64,000 bases of DNA from Emticicia sp051209875 (GTDB taxonomy: Bacteria > Bacteroidota > Bacteroidia > Cytophagales > Spirosomataceae), in contig NZ_JBNTQY010000001.1 in the NCBI RefSeq assembly GCF_051209875.1, positions 5,270,001 through 5,334,000 of the forward strand, given 5' to 3'. Below are positions 1-9,475 of this stretch, piece after piece. The position numbers and the translations under genes were made by a program. Under the pieces are notes generated by a model that worked only from the letters and a program-made list of their open reading frames with translations, made no database searches and was not told the origin of the DNA. Numbering within the stretch: the stretch's first letter is position 1; every line of letters starts with the position of its first letter.

Positions 1-1879
1 TATCAATAATTCCTCCTCTGAATAAAGCATTGAGTGTTTCATTACTATTTTCCATGGAAGTATCTGTAATAAACGAAAATTCCTTATTGGTCATGGTTGC
101 AAAACGATTGAACAAATATTCAGGGGTAATATCTACTTTTTGCTTCTTGGCATTTGGAACTAATTTTAATATTACACGCTCTAAATCTTGGTATGATTGA
201 TGCCCCGTTGTAACGATTTGCTCATTCTGTTTGTTTGTAAAAATGAGCGTTGGGAGCATATTCACCTTCAACTCGCTTGCCAATCTAAGGTCTTCAATGA
301 AACAATCCTTCGCTTTTTGTTCATAATCTTTCAAGAATCGAGCAGAATCTAAGCCAATCTCAAAAGCGACTTTTGCAAGAAAATCAACATCAACAATATT
401 GGTTTTTTCAAGAAAAAGCATTTCTTTAATTCTTCTTAAAAATAAGGAAGCTAAGTCGGAATCTTGCAATTGTGCCGCTTTGAAAGCAATTGAAGGAGGA
501 TAAGAAGAATTGAGTGGATCTTCCAACCAAATATCCCCATCAATTGGCATTCCATAAAGCAAACATTCTTCTTCCCAATGAGGAGCTACATCAGATGGCT
601 TACTAATATTACCACGATTAAAATTTTCCCAAGAAGGCAATAGTCCTCCCATGCGATTTTCAACATTAATATACTGACCATACTCTAAAATTAATTTTCG
701 CAAAAGCGGCTGTACTACCCAACAAGTTGAACAGATTGGATCTGAAAAATATTGCAAATTAATTTCTTTATGAGATGTATTCTCCACCACTTTTTTTGAA
801 ATAAGAGGTACTCGTACTTCGTCTTCATCTATTTTGCTTGGATACAAGAAGAATTCTTTCAATTCCCTTCCTAATAAAATATGTTGTTCAACGTGCTGCA
901 AGCGTTGCTCATAAAATGCTTGAAAATCTTCTGTATATGTCTCATGTTGAAACAATACATCTGAAAGGACTTGAGCATCCATAATAGCGTTGGTTGTACC
1001 CGCACTCGTAAATGGTAAAGCTAAATGGGCTGCATCACCTATCAATACTATGTTATTTTTATGAAAAGTGGGCAAAACACCAAAATCACGTGTATTCCAA
1101 ATGTAACTATTGCTAAAGTCATTTGACGCCAAAAGTTCTGAAACTTCCGAAGGAAAATCAACTAATAAATTCGTACAAAATGATTTCAATTCTTCTGCAC
1201 TGCACCCATCTTGACAATCGGCTAATGACGTATCAAATTGCATAAACCATACAAATTCATCAGAAGAAACAGGAATCATTCCAAAGCTTAATCCTTTTTT
1301 ATTACTTTGGAATTTTTTAAAAATATGTCTTTGTTTGACTCCCAAAAATTCATTTTTACAAATACCAACCACCTCTTTTACTTGAATTTTAGTAAAATCA
1401 ACAGGCCCTAAAATAGCATTTCTAACACTTGAATTTCCACCATCAGCACCAACGAATATATCACCACACTCAACTTCACCATTAGTAAATGCTGCCGCAA
1501 CCACCTTATCGCCTTCATAAATAAAATGAGAGAATTCTCGACCGCTTTTAATTTTGTCGCCAGGAAATAAATCATAAAGATATTTTATCAAATCTTTACG
1601 CTTGAAACATTTCCATTGATGGAGTTTTAGCCTTTTGATTTCTTCTCCATTTGGTCTATTAAAACTAAAAGTATTAATAGATTCTCCTTTAAGATAATTA
1701 GATGAATGCTCCCCCAGTTTATTGAGGATTGACCATCCATCTGCGTGCATCAAAAAAGCGTGGCCACGGTCAGGTAAGCAGTTGGCTCGCTCATTGATAA
1801 TTACCTCACATTTTTTCTTGAGTAGTTGGAGTCCAAGCGTTAAGCCAGCCACTCCTCCTCCGATAATAACAATTTTCAT
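1..1879 (-). CDS. FAD-dependent monooxygenase fused to a DsbA/SpxH-like thioredoxin-fold domain (partial, C-terminus off window)
   Basis: The frame is open from the ATG at 1879 to the left edge, 626 codons with no stop. Residues 1-370 form a UbiH/salicylate-hydroxylase-type flavoprotein: the dinucleotide-binding motif GGGVAG follows a beta strand at the very N-terminus, and the second FAD motif GDAAHLALPF lies near residue 280. Residues from about 375 on look like a DsbA-family domain: SDPICSTCW gives a CxxC pair (C383, C386), and VNMLPTL gives a cis-Pro-like loop (P543). I followed the frame codon by codon across the junction, so the fusion is in the sequence. It overlaps the upstream aminotransferase by ATGA, implying translational coupling. 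Family knowledge: such flavoproteins hydroxylate aromatic or polyketide-like substrates; SpxH/FrnE-like proteins are thiol-redox or adaptor proteins. Substrate unknown. Confidence 0.85.
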   Translation of the reverse strand, partial: MKIVIIGGGVAGLTLGLQLLKKKCEVIINERANCLPDRGHAFLMHADGWSILNKLGEHSSNYLKGESINTFSFNRPNGEEIKRLKLHQWKCFKRKDLIKYLYDLFPGDKIKSGREFSHFIYEGDKVVAAAFTNGEVECGDIFVGADGGNSSVRNAILGPVDFTKIQVKEVVGICKNEFLGVKQRHIFKKFQSNKKGLSFGMIPVSSDEFVWFMQFDTSLADCQDGCSAEELKSFCTNLLVDFPSEVSELLASNDFSNSYIWNTRDFGVLPTFHKNNIVLIGDAAHLALPFTSAGTTNAIMDAQVLSDVLFQHETYTEDFQAFYEQRLQHVEQHILLGRELKEFFLYPSKIDEDEVRVPLISKKVVENTSHKEINLQYFSDPICSTCWVVQPLLRKLILEYGQYINVENRMGGLLPSWENFNRGNISKPSDVAPHWEEECLLYGMPIDGDIWLEDPLNSSYPPSIAFKAAQLQDSDLASLFLRRIKEMLFLEKTNIVDVDFLAKVAFEIGLDSARFLKDYEQKAKDCFIEDLRLASELKVNMLPTLIFTNKQNEQIVTTGHQSYQDLERVILKLVPNAKKQKVDITPEYLFNRFATMTNKEFSFITDTSMENSNETLNALFRGGIID

Positions 1880-3045
1880 AGGACATCTAATATGGATTTG
1901 ATTTGGGAAAGTGCTTGTGTAAGAATTTCATCAGTAGTAGCAAAACTTAGTCTAATATAACCTTCTGCCCCTTCACCAAACCATTCTTTGAGGCCAGGAA
2001 CTACCGCTACTTTAGCTTCATTTAACAATAACTCATGAATTTCTTTACTTGATTGATGGGTATTTTTAATATTAGCAAAAGCCACATAACAACCTTCAGG
2101 TGCAATACAACTTACACCTTTCATTGTGTTCAACTCAACGGTACATTTTTGACGCATTTTATGCAAATGGGCTACAAAATCATTCAACCAATATTCACAT
2201 TGGTTAAGGGCAGTTGTTGCCGCAATTTGCCCCAAAGTATTTACGCCATGAATGGTTGACTGATGCAAAGATGTTTTAAAAAGTTGTTCAAAATGTAATT
2301 GATTAGAAGCAATAATTGCTCCAATTCTTAATCCTGCCAGTCCATAAGATTTACTAAAACCAGTGACAATGACAGTTTGTTGTCGTATAGCCTCGTCCAA
2401 CGAAGCAATACTTGTATAGGTATGGGGTTGATAGATTATATCACTCCAAATTTCGTCAGATAGAATAATCACATTATGTTTACAGGCAATCGTACCCAGT
2501 TGTTGAAGCTCAGCACGAGTAAAAACCTTTCCAGTTGGATTTAATGGATTACACAAGCATATCAAGCGAGTTTTGGGTGTAATAAGTTTTTCTAATTGCC
2601 CGAAATCAACAACATCCGTTCCTGCTGGAATCGCAAAGGGAATGGCTTTTGCCCCAACTTTTTCAACAGAATAACGAAAAAGAAAATCAACTGGATCAAA
2701 AATTATAGCCTCATCAAGTGGATTTAAAAAGGTTTGGCACACTAAAAAAATGCCAAATGCTGCACTATCAACGGGAAATGTAAAAGCAGGTGAAGCTGTA
2801 ACCTTTCTTTTTTGTTGAAAGAAATGAGCTACACTTTCTTTAAAATCAGGAAGTCCTTCTGCTGGGCCATAACAAAGATATCGGTCTCGAATAAATTTTG
2901 TAAGTGCCTCTGCAATTTCGGGAGCACTTGGAAAATCAGGGTCAGCAGCTGTAAGTGGAATTACGCCATTAGGAACTGTTGCCCATCTTAAATTATAAGC
3001 ACGTTGTTTTAAAATATCAAGATTTACAGATGAATTATTGAACAT
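1876..3045 (-). CDS. PLP-dependent class I/II aminotransferase
   Basis: A 389-aa fold-type I aminotransferase of usual length. NPLNPTGKVF is the family N-P-x-x-P-T-G motif, SDEIWSDIIY carries the Asp that contacts the PLP pyridine nitrogen, and GFSKSYGLAGLRIG holds the Schiff-base lysine. C-terminal YIRLSF contains the carboxylate-binding Arg. The DFPSAPEIAEAL start resembles aspartate/aromatic aminotransferases and MalY/PatB C-S lyases, so transamination and C-S lysis cannot be separated from sequence alone. Its TGA stop overlaps the ATG of the monooxygenase fusion by 4 nt, so the two are very likely one transcript and one pathway. No clear TAnnTTTG box was found just upstream. Confidence 0.88.
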   Translation of the reverse strand: MFNNSSVNLDILKQRAYNLRWATVPNGVIPLTAADPDFPSAPEIAEALTKFIRDRYLCYGPAEGLPDFKESVAHFFQQKRKVTASPAFTFPVDSAAFGIFLVCQTFLNPLDEAIIFDPVDFLFRYSVEKVGAKAIPFAIPAGTDVVDFGQLEKLITPKTRLICLCNPLNPTGKVFTRAELQQLGTIACKHNVIILSDEIWSDIIYQPHTYTSIASLDEAIRQQTVIVTGFSKSYGLAGLRIGAIIASNQLHFEQLFKTSLHQSTIHGVNTLGQIAATTALNQCEYWLNDFVAHLHKMRQKCTVELNTMKGVSCIAPEGCYVAFANIKNTHQSSKEIHELLLNEAKVAVVPGLKEWFGEGAEGYIRLSFATTDEILTQALSQIKSILDVL

Positions 3046-3286
3046 AAATTACTACTTAAAAGAGTCGGATTTGCAAACTTTTTTGTTAAAAAAATCCACT
3101 TCAAGTCCTACCATTTCTTTAGTAAGAAAGTCCAATTAGTGTTCGGTTGAAGTGTATAATTCAATAAAATATGATTAAGCGGTAGCATTACTAAACTTAT
3201 CACATTCAGAATTAAATGTAGAAAATAAAATTTTTATTTCACTAAAAATCCTTGTCTTTTTTTATTCATTTTGAGGGAGGTAAGCA

Positions 3287-3310
3287 CTCGCTAAAACTGG
3301 TTTTAGCGAG
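3287..3310 (-). terminator. Hairpin after the MFS gene
   Basis: Perfect 10-bp arms, CTCGCTAAAA and TTTTAGCGAG, around a 4-nt loop, 13 nt beyond the stop of the MFS gene. There is no clear T-tract on the minus strand, so termination is only suggested. The 277-nt gap to the aminotransferase start holds nothing else I can name. Confidence 0.4.
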
Positions 3311-3322
3311 CTTTTGGAAGCT

Positions 3323-4507
3323 CTAAATTTTCTTTAACCAGACAAATCCTAAAGCTGAAATAATACCAAAAGAGCCAAGAATATACCACAGTGTATCGAA
3401 GCCAAAATGAGCAATGGTTTGTGTGCCAATCAAAGGGGCAGAGATTTGTGCTATCGACCATGTCATCGAATGGAGAGCAGAGTATTGTCCACGATTATGA
3501 GATTTAGACCGTTCAATACTAAAAGCATTCATAAAAGGCATCGCAAAAATTTCGGAAAATGTTGCAAAGACGATACCTACAATAAGCCATCCATAATTAT
3601 GCGAAAACAAGAAAATTAGATAATTGACTACCACTAAACCTACACCAAAACTTATCAATGATAATTTTTGAAACTTACCTTCTATTTTATAAATCAAAAT
3701 CATTTCAATGAAGGCCACTAATAGTCCATTCAAGCCTAAAATATAGCCAATTTGAATTTCAGATAAATTACAAGCTCTTTTATAAAACAATGGGCCAATT
3801 GTAAAAAGTTGAAAAAAGGCAATGGCATAAAGGGTGGTTAATAATAAAAAAAACAAATACTTTCGATCTCGATATACTGAGTCTTTGGGATTTACGTTAC
3901 TTTTGACAGTATGTTTATCCGATTTTTTTCGTCGAGTTCCTCTTAAAAAAGAAAACACCAATAACGCAGCTCCAATATTTGTCAATCCATCTGCCCAAAA
4001 TAATAATTTATAATCTCTTGTTGCCAAAAAACCTCCGATTGCAGGCCCGATCGACCAGCCTATATTGATAGCCAAGCGAATCAAAGATACCGAGCGAGTG
4101 AATGTTTCGGGTGTACTAAAATCTGCGATTGAGGCTGTATTTGCGGGACGATATGCTTCGCCAAAAGCACTCAATAAAAATACAAACGTACAAATTAGGT
4201 AATAGTTTTGTACCTGAGAAATAAGCAAAAACATCACTCCCCCTAAAAACAAACTCCATAACTGCACAGGAAAATAACCAATCAAATCAGTCAGTTTTCC
4301 ACCCATAAATGTTCCACAAATTGAGCCAACACCGAAGGCAACCATCACAAAGCCTGCTTCTGTTACACTAAAACCCAGTTTTTGAGTTAGATATAATGTT
4401 AGGAAAGCAACCACCATTCCCCCACTCCGATTAATGAGCATAACCAAAGCCAACAGCCAAACTTGCCGTGAAAGCCCACCAAAAGCATTGCGATATAATG
4501 AAATCAT
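3323..4507 (-). CDS. MFS transporter, drug-efflux type
   Basis: A 394-aa, about 12-helix major facilitator protein. The loop between helices 2 and 3 carries motif A (GGKLTDLIGYFPVQ), and a charged loop (RGTRRKKSDK) separates the two six-helix halves. Length and layout match MdtH/YdeE-like exporters. It is on the same strand as the aminotransferase and monooxygenase but 277 nt upstream with a hairpin between, so it may be a separate unit. It is divergent from the thiolase gene. Substrate unknown; an exporter beside a monooxygenase/aminotransferase pair could serve a small-molecule product, which is inference only. Confidence 0.85.
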   Translation of the reverse strand: MISLYRNAFGGLSRQVWLLALVMLINRSGGMVVAFLTLYLTQKLGFSVTEAGFVMVAFGVGSICGTFMGGKLTDLIGYFPVQLWSLFLGGVMFLLISQVQNYYLICTFVFLLSAFGEAYRPANTASIADFSTPETFTRSVSLIRLAINIGWSIGPAIGGFLATRDYKLLFWADGLTNIGAALLVFSFLRGTRRKKSDKHTVKSNVNPKDSVYRDRKYLFFLLLTTLYAIAFFQLFTIGPLFYKRACNLSEIQIGYILGLNGLLVAFIEMILIYKIEGKFQKLSLISFGVGLVVVNYLIFLFSHNYGWLIVGIVFATFSEIFAMPFMNAFSIERSKSHNRGQYSALHSMTWSIAQISAPLIGTQTIAHFGFDTLWYILGSFGIISALGFVWLKKI

Positions 4508-4618
4508 TGATAATTGGAAAATGTATAATTGAAAAAGTTTGATTTTATTCTTGATATAATAAGTTTCTGAGAAGAAAATCTATTTTGAAAGCACTCGGCA
4601 AATTTAGGCTTTTTAGCA

Positions 4619-4650
4619 TTTGCAACAAACCAAAGTATTGATTAGTTTTG
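4619..4650 (+). promoter_or_regulatory. Bacteroidota sigma-A promoter for thiolase
   Basis: TTTG at 4619-4622, a 20-nt spacer, and TAGTTTTG at 4643-4650, matching the TTTG / TAnnTTTG pair known for the Bacteroidota primary sigma factor. The ATG at 4708 lies 57 nt downstream. Confidence 0.65.
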
Positions 4651-4658
4651 TCAAACAA

Positions 4659-4674
4659 AGTATGCTTGCATACT
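4659..4674. promoter_or_regulatory. Palindromic operator candidate at the thiolase start site
   Basis: AGTATGC-TT-GCATACT, perfect 7-bp arms, begins 8 nt after the -7 box and therefore covers the expected +1 region. A repressor dimer (TetR type, for example) bound here would block the thiolase promoter. The regulator is not in the window. Confidence 0.45.
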
Positions 4675-4707
4675 AATTTCTATTCATCTTTACACTAATC
4701 TAAAAAA

Positions 4708-5907
4708 ATGGAAGCATATATTTATGATGCCGTACGCACGCCTCGTGGACGTGGCAAATCTGATGGTTCTCTGCATGATGTGCAACCTGTTGAGCTACTT
4801 TCAACGGTTTTGAAGGCAATCAGAGATAGAAATAATCTTGATACAAGTTTGATTGATGACGTAATAATCGGTTGTGTTTCGCCTATTGGTGAGCAAGGGG
4901 CAGATATTGCTCGCACGGCAGTTTTGGCAGCGGGTTATGCTCAAACTGTGGCAGGGGTGCAGGTAAATCGTTTTTGTTCCTCAGGTTTGGAGGCAATCAA
5001 TATGGCAGCCGCTTATGTCATGTCGGGTCAAGTTGATTTATTGGTGGCGGGTGGCGTTGAATCTATGTCACGTATTCCTATGGGGTCAGATGGTGGGGCT
5101 TTATTTATGAATCCTCAAATTATTTCTCAACATAAGATTGTACCACAAGGTATTTCTGCCGACTTGATTGCCACCAAATACGGCTATTCACGCAATGATG
5201 TTGATACTTTTGCTGTAGAATCAGTTCGCCGAGCAGTAGAATCTCAAAAAAACAAACATTATCAATCAATGGTTTCGGTAAAAGACGAAATCGGCATAAC
5301 AGTGCTTGATCGTGATGAAGGTATTCGTCCAGACACAACGGTTGAATCTTTGGGCAAACTAAAACCTGCTTTTGAAATGATGGGCAGTATGGGGCTTGAT
5401 GCTTTGGCTTTAATGAAATACAATGATTTGGTAAATATCAATCACGTACATCATGCAGGAAATTCTTCGCAATTAACCGACGGTTCGGGAGCATTATTAA
5501 TAGGGAGCAAAGCTATGGGTGAAAAATTAGGGTTGAAACCTCGTGCCAAAATAAAAGCATTTGCTATTGTTGGCTCTGAACCAACAATCATGCTTACAGG
5601 GCCTGTTCCTGCTACTGAAAAGGTTTTGAAAAGAGCAGGAATGTCAATCAGCGACATTGATTTATTTGAAGTAAATGAGGCTTTTGCCGCTGTACCAATG
5701 CTATTTATGGAAAAATTTGGCGTTGACCATTCAAAAGTCAATATCAATGGTGGAGCAATTGCTTTAGGGCATCCGCTTGGAGCAACAGGGGCCATTCTTT
5801 CAAGTTCATTGATTGACGAAATGGAAAATTCTAATAAATCAACAGGACTTGTAACCCTTTGCATTGGTGGCGGCATGGGAATTGCTACTATTTTTGAAAG
5901 GGTTTAA
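4708..5907 (+). CDS. Thiolase (acetyl-CoA C-acyltransferase)
   Basis: A 399-aa thiolase of usual size. The nucleophilic Cys sits in NRFCSSGLEAIN (about residue 90), the catalytic His in GGAIALGHPLGATGA, and the second Cys in LCIGGGMG; NEAFAAVP is also conserved. It performs thiolytic cleavage of 3-ketoacyl-CoA in beta-oxidation or the reverse condensation; a degradative (FadA/FadI-like) role fits the sequence but no other fad gene is adjacent. It stands alone, with a promoter and palindromic operator upstream and a strong hairpin downstream. It is convergent with lolA. Confidence 0.92.
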   Translation: MEAYIYDAVRTPRGRGKSDGSLHDVQPVELLSTVLKAIRDRNNLDTSLIDDVIIGCVSPIGEQGADIARTAVLAAGYAQTVAGVQVNRFCSSGLEAINMAAAYVMSGQVDLLVAGGVESMSRIPMGSDGGALFMNPQIISQHKIVPQGISADLIATKYGYSRNDVDTFAVESVRRAVESQKNKHYQSMVSVKDEIGITVLDRDEGIRPDTTVESLGKLKPAFEMMGSMGLDALALMKYNDLVNINHVHHAGNSSQLTDGSGALLIGSKAMGEKLGLKPRAKIKAFAIVGSEPTIMLTGPVPATEKVLKRAGMSISDIDLFEVNEAFAAVPMLFMEKFGVDHSKVNINGGAIALGHPLGATGAILSSSLIDEMENSNKSTGLVTLCIGGGMGIATIFERV

Positions 5908-5922
5908 TTATAATTTTCATAT

Positions 5923-5960
5923 AAAAAAGCTCATGAAAATTAATTTTCATGAGCTTTTTT
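5923..5960. terminator. Bidirectional terminator between thiolase and lolA
   Basis: A perfect 19-bp palindrome whose outer six bases are A on one side and T on the other, with core GCTCATGAAAATT. The A/T flanks make it a rho-independent terminator for both convergent genes. Confidence 0.85.
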
Positions 5961-5995
5961 ATATTTATCTAATGATATTTTGACTATCAATCTAC

Positions 5996-6643
5996 TTATC
6001 TCAAATCTACTACTTCTACTCCTGGATATTTCTTTTTGTCAAAAGTAAAGATTTTATCATCGGCTGGAGCATTTGGCGAAAACTTATCTACACGAAAAAC
6101 CGTGCGTTTACCATTTTTGTCCCAAACTTTCCAAGACTTTACTGACTTATCTTTCTTATCAACCTTAATTTGAACCTTCGCAACTTTGCTTGATTTATCT
6201 TCTGGTGAAAGTTCTACTACTTCATAAAACTGGCTTCCTTCTTTTACTTCTTCCAAGAAAACATATTTATATCCTTTTTTATAAATCGTATAAATTTTGG
6301 TCGGAGAAAGCTCCTCCATTTCAGTAGGATTAAACTCCGTTACATTACACTCGTTGGTTTCTTTTACATAAGTATAAAGGTCTTTTCCATTGGCAAAAAC
6401 CTCTTGTCCAGCCATTTTTAAGCGAAATTTTATACCTTTTACAGTTACATCACCTTTATAGCTTTCTGTTAGTTTTGCGTTTGTTCCTTCCACACCATAA
6501 GTAAATGCCGCACTAAACGATTTCATTGTTTGGTATTTTTTGCTCATTTCATCCAAAATCGCCGTAGCTTTTTTGTCTTTTTGAGCAACCACTAAATTGC
6601 TGATTATCAACAAATTAGCAATTATAAAGAGTATTTTTTTCAT
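5996..6643 (-). CDS. lolA: LolA-family outer-membrane lipoprotein carrier
   Basis: 215 aa with a signal peptide (Lys-Lys, hydrophobic core, then VVAQ) ending near residue 21, so the product is periplasmic. The rest is a beta-rich domain (SFSAAFTYGVEG, TEMEELSPTKIYTIYKKGYKYV) as in Bacteroidota LolA homologues, which ferry lipoproteins across the periplasm. Position after ftsK on the same strand is the conserved ftsK-lolA arrangement and supports the call. A -7 box TAATTTTG lies on the minus strand at 6747-6740, about 95 nt upstream of the ATG, so it may have its own promoter as well as readthrough from ftsK. Confidence 0.8.
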   Translation of the reverse strand: MKKILFIIANLLIISNLVVAQKDKKATAILDEMSKKYQTMKSFSAAFTYGVEGTNAKLTESYKGDVTVKGIKFRLKMAGQEVFANGKDLYTYVKETNECNVTEFNPTEMEELSPTKIYTIYKKGYKYVFLEEVKEGSQFYEVVELSPEDKSSKVAKVQIKVDKKDKSVKSWKVWDKNGKRTVFRVDKFSPNAPADDKIFTFDKKKYPGVEVVDLR

Positions 6644-6763
6644 TATTTTATAGAGTTAATTATGTTTTTATTGTTAGTTAGACGAGATTTATATATTGAA
6701 GGATTAATATTTATTCCGTCTTTTATAACATTTAAGACGCAAAATTAATTCAAAAGGTTGTTT

Positions 6764-9322
6764 TTACCTCAATTTTCTTAAAATCTCTTCTAAATGTTCC
6801 ATATCCTTTACTAAAACTTCCCGTGCCTTGCTTCCCTCGAATGGCCCAACAATTCCTGCACCTTCCAATTGGTCGATGATTCTTCCTGCACGATTATAGC
6901 CTAATTTCATTTTACGCTGAATCAACGAGGTACTGCCTTGTTGGTGCGAAACCATCAAACGTGCCGCTTCTTCAAACATTACATCAAGTTCTGAAGCATC
7001 AAATTCGGCCGTTTCACCTTCTTCATCGCCATAGAATTCTGGCAATAAATACGCAGATTCATACGCTCGTTGGCTTCCAATAAACTCACAAATTTCTTCA
7101 ACTTCGGGCGTATCAACAAATGGACATTGCAAACGAACCATATCCGACCCCATTGAAAGCAACATATCTCCATTCCCTACCAATTGCTCCGAGCCACCCG
7201 TATCTAAAATTGTTCTTGAGTCAATTTTAGAAGTAACTTTGAATGACAAACGAGCTGGGAAATTGGCTTTTATCAAACCTGTGATAACATTGACTGATGG
7301 ACGTTGTGTAGCTACAATCAAGTGAATACCAATAGCACGAGCCAACTGAGCCAAACGAGCAATCGGTTGTTCCACTTCCTTTCCAGCCGTCATCATCAAA
7401 TCTGCTAACTCGTCAATAACCAACACGATGTATGGCAAATAACGGTGTCCCTTCTCTGGATTTAATCTTCTTTGAACAAACTTGACATTATACTCTTTGA
7501 TATTTCGTACACCTGCATCTTTCAGCAAATTATAGCGATTATCCATTTCGATACAAAGTGAGTTGAGGGTATAAACAACTTTTTTTGTATCTGTAATAAT
7601 TGCTTCTTCAGCATTGGGTAACATTGCCAAGAAATGTCTTTCGATTTTGTTATAAAGCGTCAACTCAACTTTCTTAGGGTCAACCAACACAAATTTTATT
7701 TGAGCAGGGTGTTTTTTATAAAGCAAAGATGCCAAAATAACATTCAAACCAACTGATTTACCTTGACCCGTAGCTCCCGCCATGAGTAAGTGAGGCATTT
7801 TGGCCAAATCAGTTACAAATATTTCGTTCGAAATCGTTTTTCCAAGAATAATGGGTAATTCAAAATTAGTTTTTTGAAATTTCTCACTCGAAATCACCGA
7901 TTTCATCGTAACCATCTCTCGGTTTTTGTTCGGAACTTCAATACCAATCGTGCCTTTTCCTGGCATTGGTGCAATAATACGAATACCCAAAGCGGCCAAA
8001 TTTAAGGCAATATCATCTTCCAAATTTTTAATTTTTGAAATACGAATACCCGCATCTGGCACAATTTCATAAAGGGTTACTGTTGGGCCAATTGTAGCTT
8101 TAATGCTTGCTATTCCTATCTGGAAATTACGCATTGTTTCCACAATTTTGTTTTTATTTGCTTCCAGTTCTTCTTCTGTAACTTTGCTTCCTGAATTACT
8201 ATATTCGCTCAAAAGTGAGAGTGGAGGATATTGATAATTGCCTAAATCAAGTGTTGGATCAAACAAACCAAAGTCTTTTAATACTTTTTCATTGACACCA
8301 TCATCATCTAAATCATTTTCAAAAACATCCTCTTCTTCTTCCGATTCATTTTTACTGGTATCTTCGATTATAAAAGTTGGACCTCCCTTAAATGGCTCAT
8401 TTGGTAAAGTATTTTTTGTTTTTTCAACACTTTCTACCTCCAACCTTACATTTTTTTCTTCAAATGGTTTCGGAACAATGACTTCATCATTTTCAATTTT
8501 ATCGTTTCCTACTTTCAAGAAATCAATTTTATCAACCGTTTCTCGTTTAGTAGGAGGTGGCGTATTTCTGAAAGTATTTTCTTCTATTTCTTCGTCTTCA
8601 TCATCCTCAACTTGTATGGCACGACGAATACGGTCGGTGGCTACATCTTCACGAGGGTCACGCTGAAAATATTTGGCAAAAAACCAGTCATCAATTTTGG
8701 TATAACCATGAAAGAAAATCAACCAACCTGCCAAAATCAATAAAATGACCAATATACCACCCCAACCAATAGCTTGATGAAAAAACTGATTAACAGTATA
8801 GCCAATTCCTCCACAAACAGTTCCAGCAGGCAAATCAAACAAGGAAGCAAAATAGCCTAAGAAAATACTTGTCCAAAAAATATAAAAAATACTGGAGAGC
8901 GTAAAACGATTAAAACTTTGTGGAAGTAAATCTTTCTTGAAAGTCAAACGATAGCCTGCCCAAAAAACAACAGGTAACCAGCCAAAAGCAGCTAATCCAA
9001 ACCATTGAAAGATAAAAAAGTGTGAAAAATATGCACCCATCAATCCCATTGCGTTGCGAGCTTTACGGTCAGTTTGTTCAAGAGAAGCTTTGAAAGTACG
9101 TTGAACAATATCTTGATCTGCATCACCTGTAAAAAGATAGGAGACAAAAGAGATGAGCAAAATTACTGACAGAATTAGCAAAAAAATGCCAAAAGCGAGT
9201 AAATAGCTATCCTTGTTGACGTTGAACTCAATGGGCATTTGAGTTACGCCACCTTTACCTCCCGAAGAGCCACGTGGTGTACTCTTGGGTGGTTGTTTTT
9301 TTCGAAAAGTATTACCAGACAT
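6764..9322 (-). CDS. ftsK: DNA translocase FtsK/SpoIIIE
   Basis: 852 aa from the ATG at 9322. Four membrane helices occupy about residues 40-210, an acidic low-complexity linker (EDDEDEEIEEN, SEEEEDVFENDLDDDG) follows, then the motor with Walker A GATGQGKSVG near residue 515 and Walker B LVIDELADLM. The C-terminal gamma winged helix (QRKMKLGYNRAGRIIDQLE) reads polar sequences on DNA. It pumps chromosome DNA at the division septum toward XerCD recombination. An in-frame TTG at 9343 would extend it by 7 codons, but the -7 box TATATTTG at 9364-9357 puts the start site at about 9350, leaving no leader for that TTG, so I prefer 9322. Confidence 0.95.
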   Translation of the reverse strand: MSGNTFRKKQPPKSTPRGSSGGKGGVTQMPIEFNVNKDSYLLAFGIFLLILSVILLISFVSYLFTGDADQDIVQRTFKASLEQTDRKARNAMGLMGAYFSHFFIFQWFGLAAFGWLPVVFWAGYRLTFKKDLLPQSFNRFTLSSIFYIFWTSIFLGYFASLFDLPAGTVCGGIGYTVNQFFHQAIGWGGILVILLILAGWLIFFHGYTKIDDWFFAKYFQRDPREDVATDRIRRAIQVEDDEDEEIEENTFRNTPPPTKRETVDKIDFLKVGNDKIENDEVIVPKPFEEKNVRLEVESVEKTKNTLPNEPFKGGPTFIIEDTSKNESEEEEDVFENDLDDDGVNEKVLKDFGLFDPTLDLGNYQYPPLSLLSEYSNSGSKVTEEELEANKNKIVETMRNFQIGIASIKATIGPTVTLYEIVPDAGIRISKIKNLEDDIALNLAALGIRIIAPMPGKGTIGIEVPNKNREMVTMKSVISSEKFQKTNFELPIILGKTISNEIFVTDLAKMPHLLMAGATGQGKSVGLNVILASLLYKKHPAQIKFVLVDPKKVELTLYNKIERHFLAMLPNAEEAIITDTKKVVYTLNSLCIEMDNRYNLLKDAGVRNIKEYNVKFVQRRLNPEKGHRYLPYIVLVIDELADLMMTAGKEVEQPIARLAQLARAIGIHLIVATQRPSVNVITGLIKANFPARLSFKVTSKIDSRTILDTGGSEQLVGNGDMLLSMGSDMVRLQCPFVDTPEVEEICEFIGSQRAYESAYLLPEFYGDEEGETAEFDASELDVMFEEAARLMVSHQQGSTSLIQRKMKLGYNRAGRIIDQLEGAGIVGPFEGSKAREVLVKDMEHLEEILRKLR

Positions 9323-9475
9323 CTTTATGGGGTAGGAAAGCAATATATTTTAAAGACAAATATATAAATTTTAGGATAAATATTCTCAAAAAGGAAACTA
9401 TTTTGAAATTTATTACTTTTTTTAACCAAAGGTTTCTGCCTATCTTTGTTGCTCTACGTAATTTTCAAACAAAAA

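Noticed and set aside
5451..5876. 141-aa frame opposite the thiolase gene
   Set aside because: It is antisense to a conserved catalytic domain and ends against it; a shadow frame.
8238..8666. Ser/Phe-rich 142-aa frame opposite ftsK
   Set aside because: It mirrors the acidic low-complexity linker of FtsK and has no homologue-like feature or promoter.
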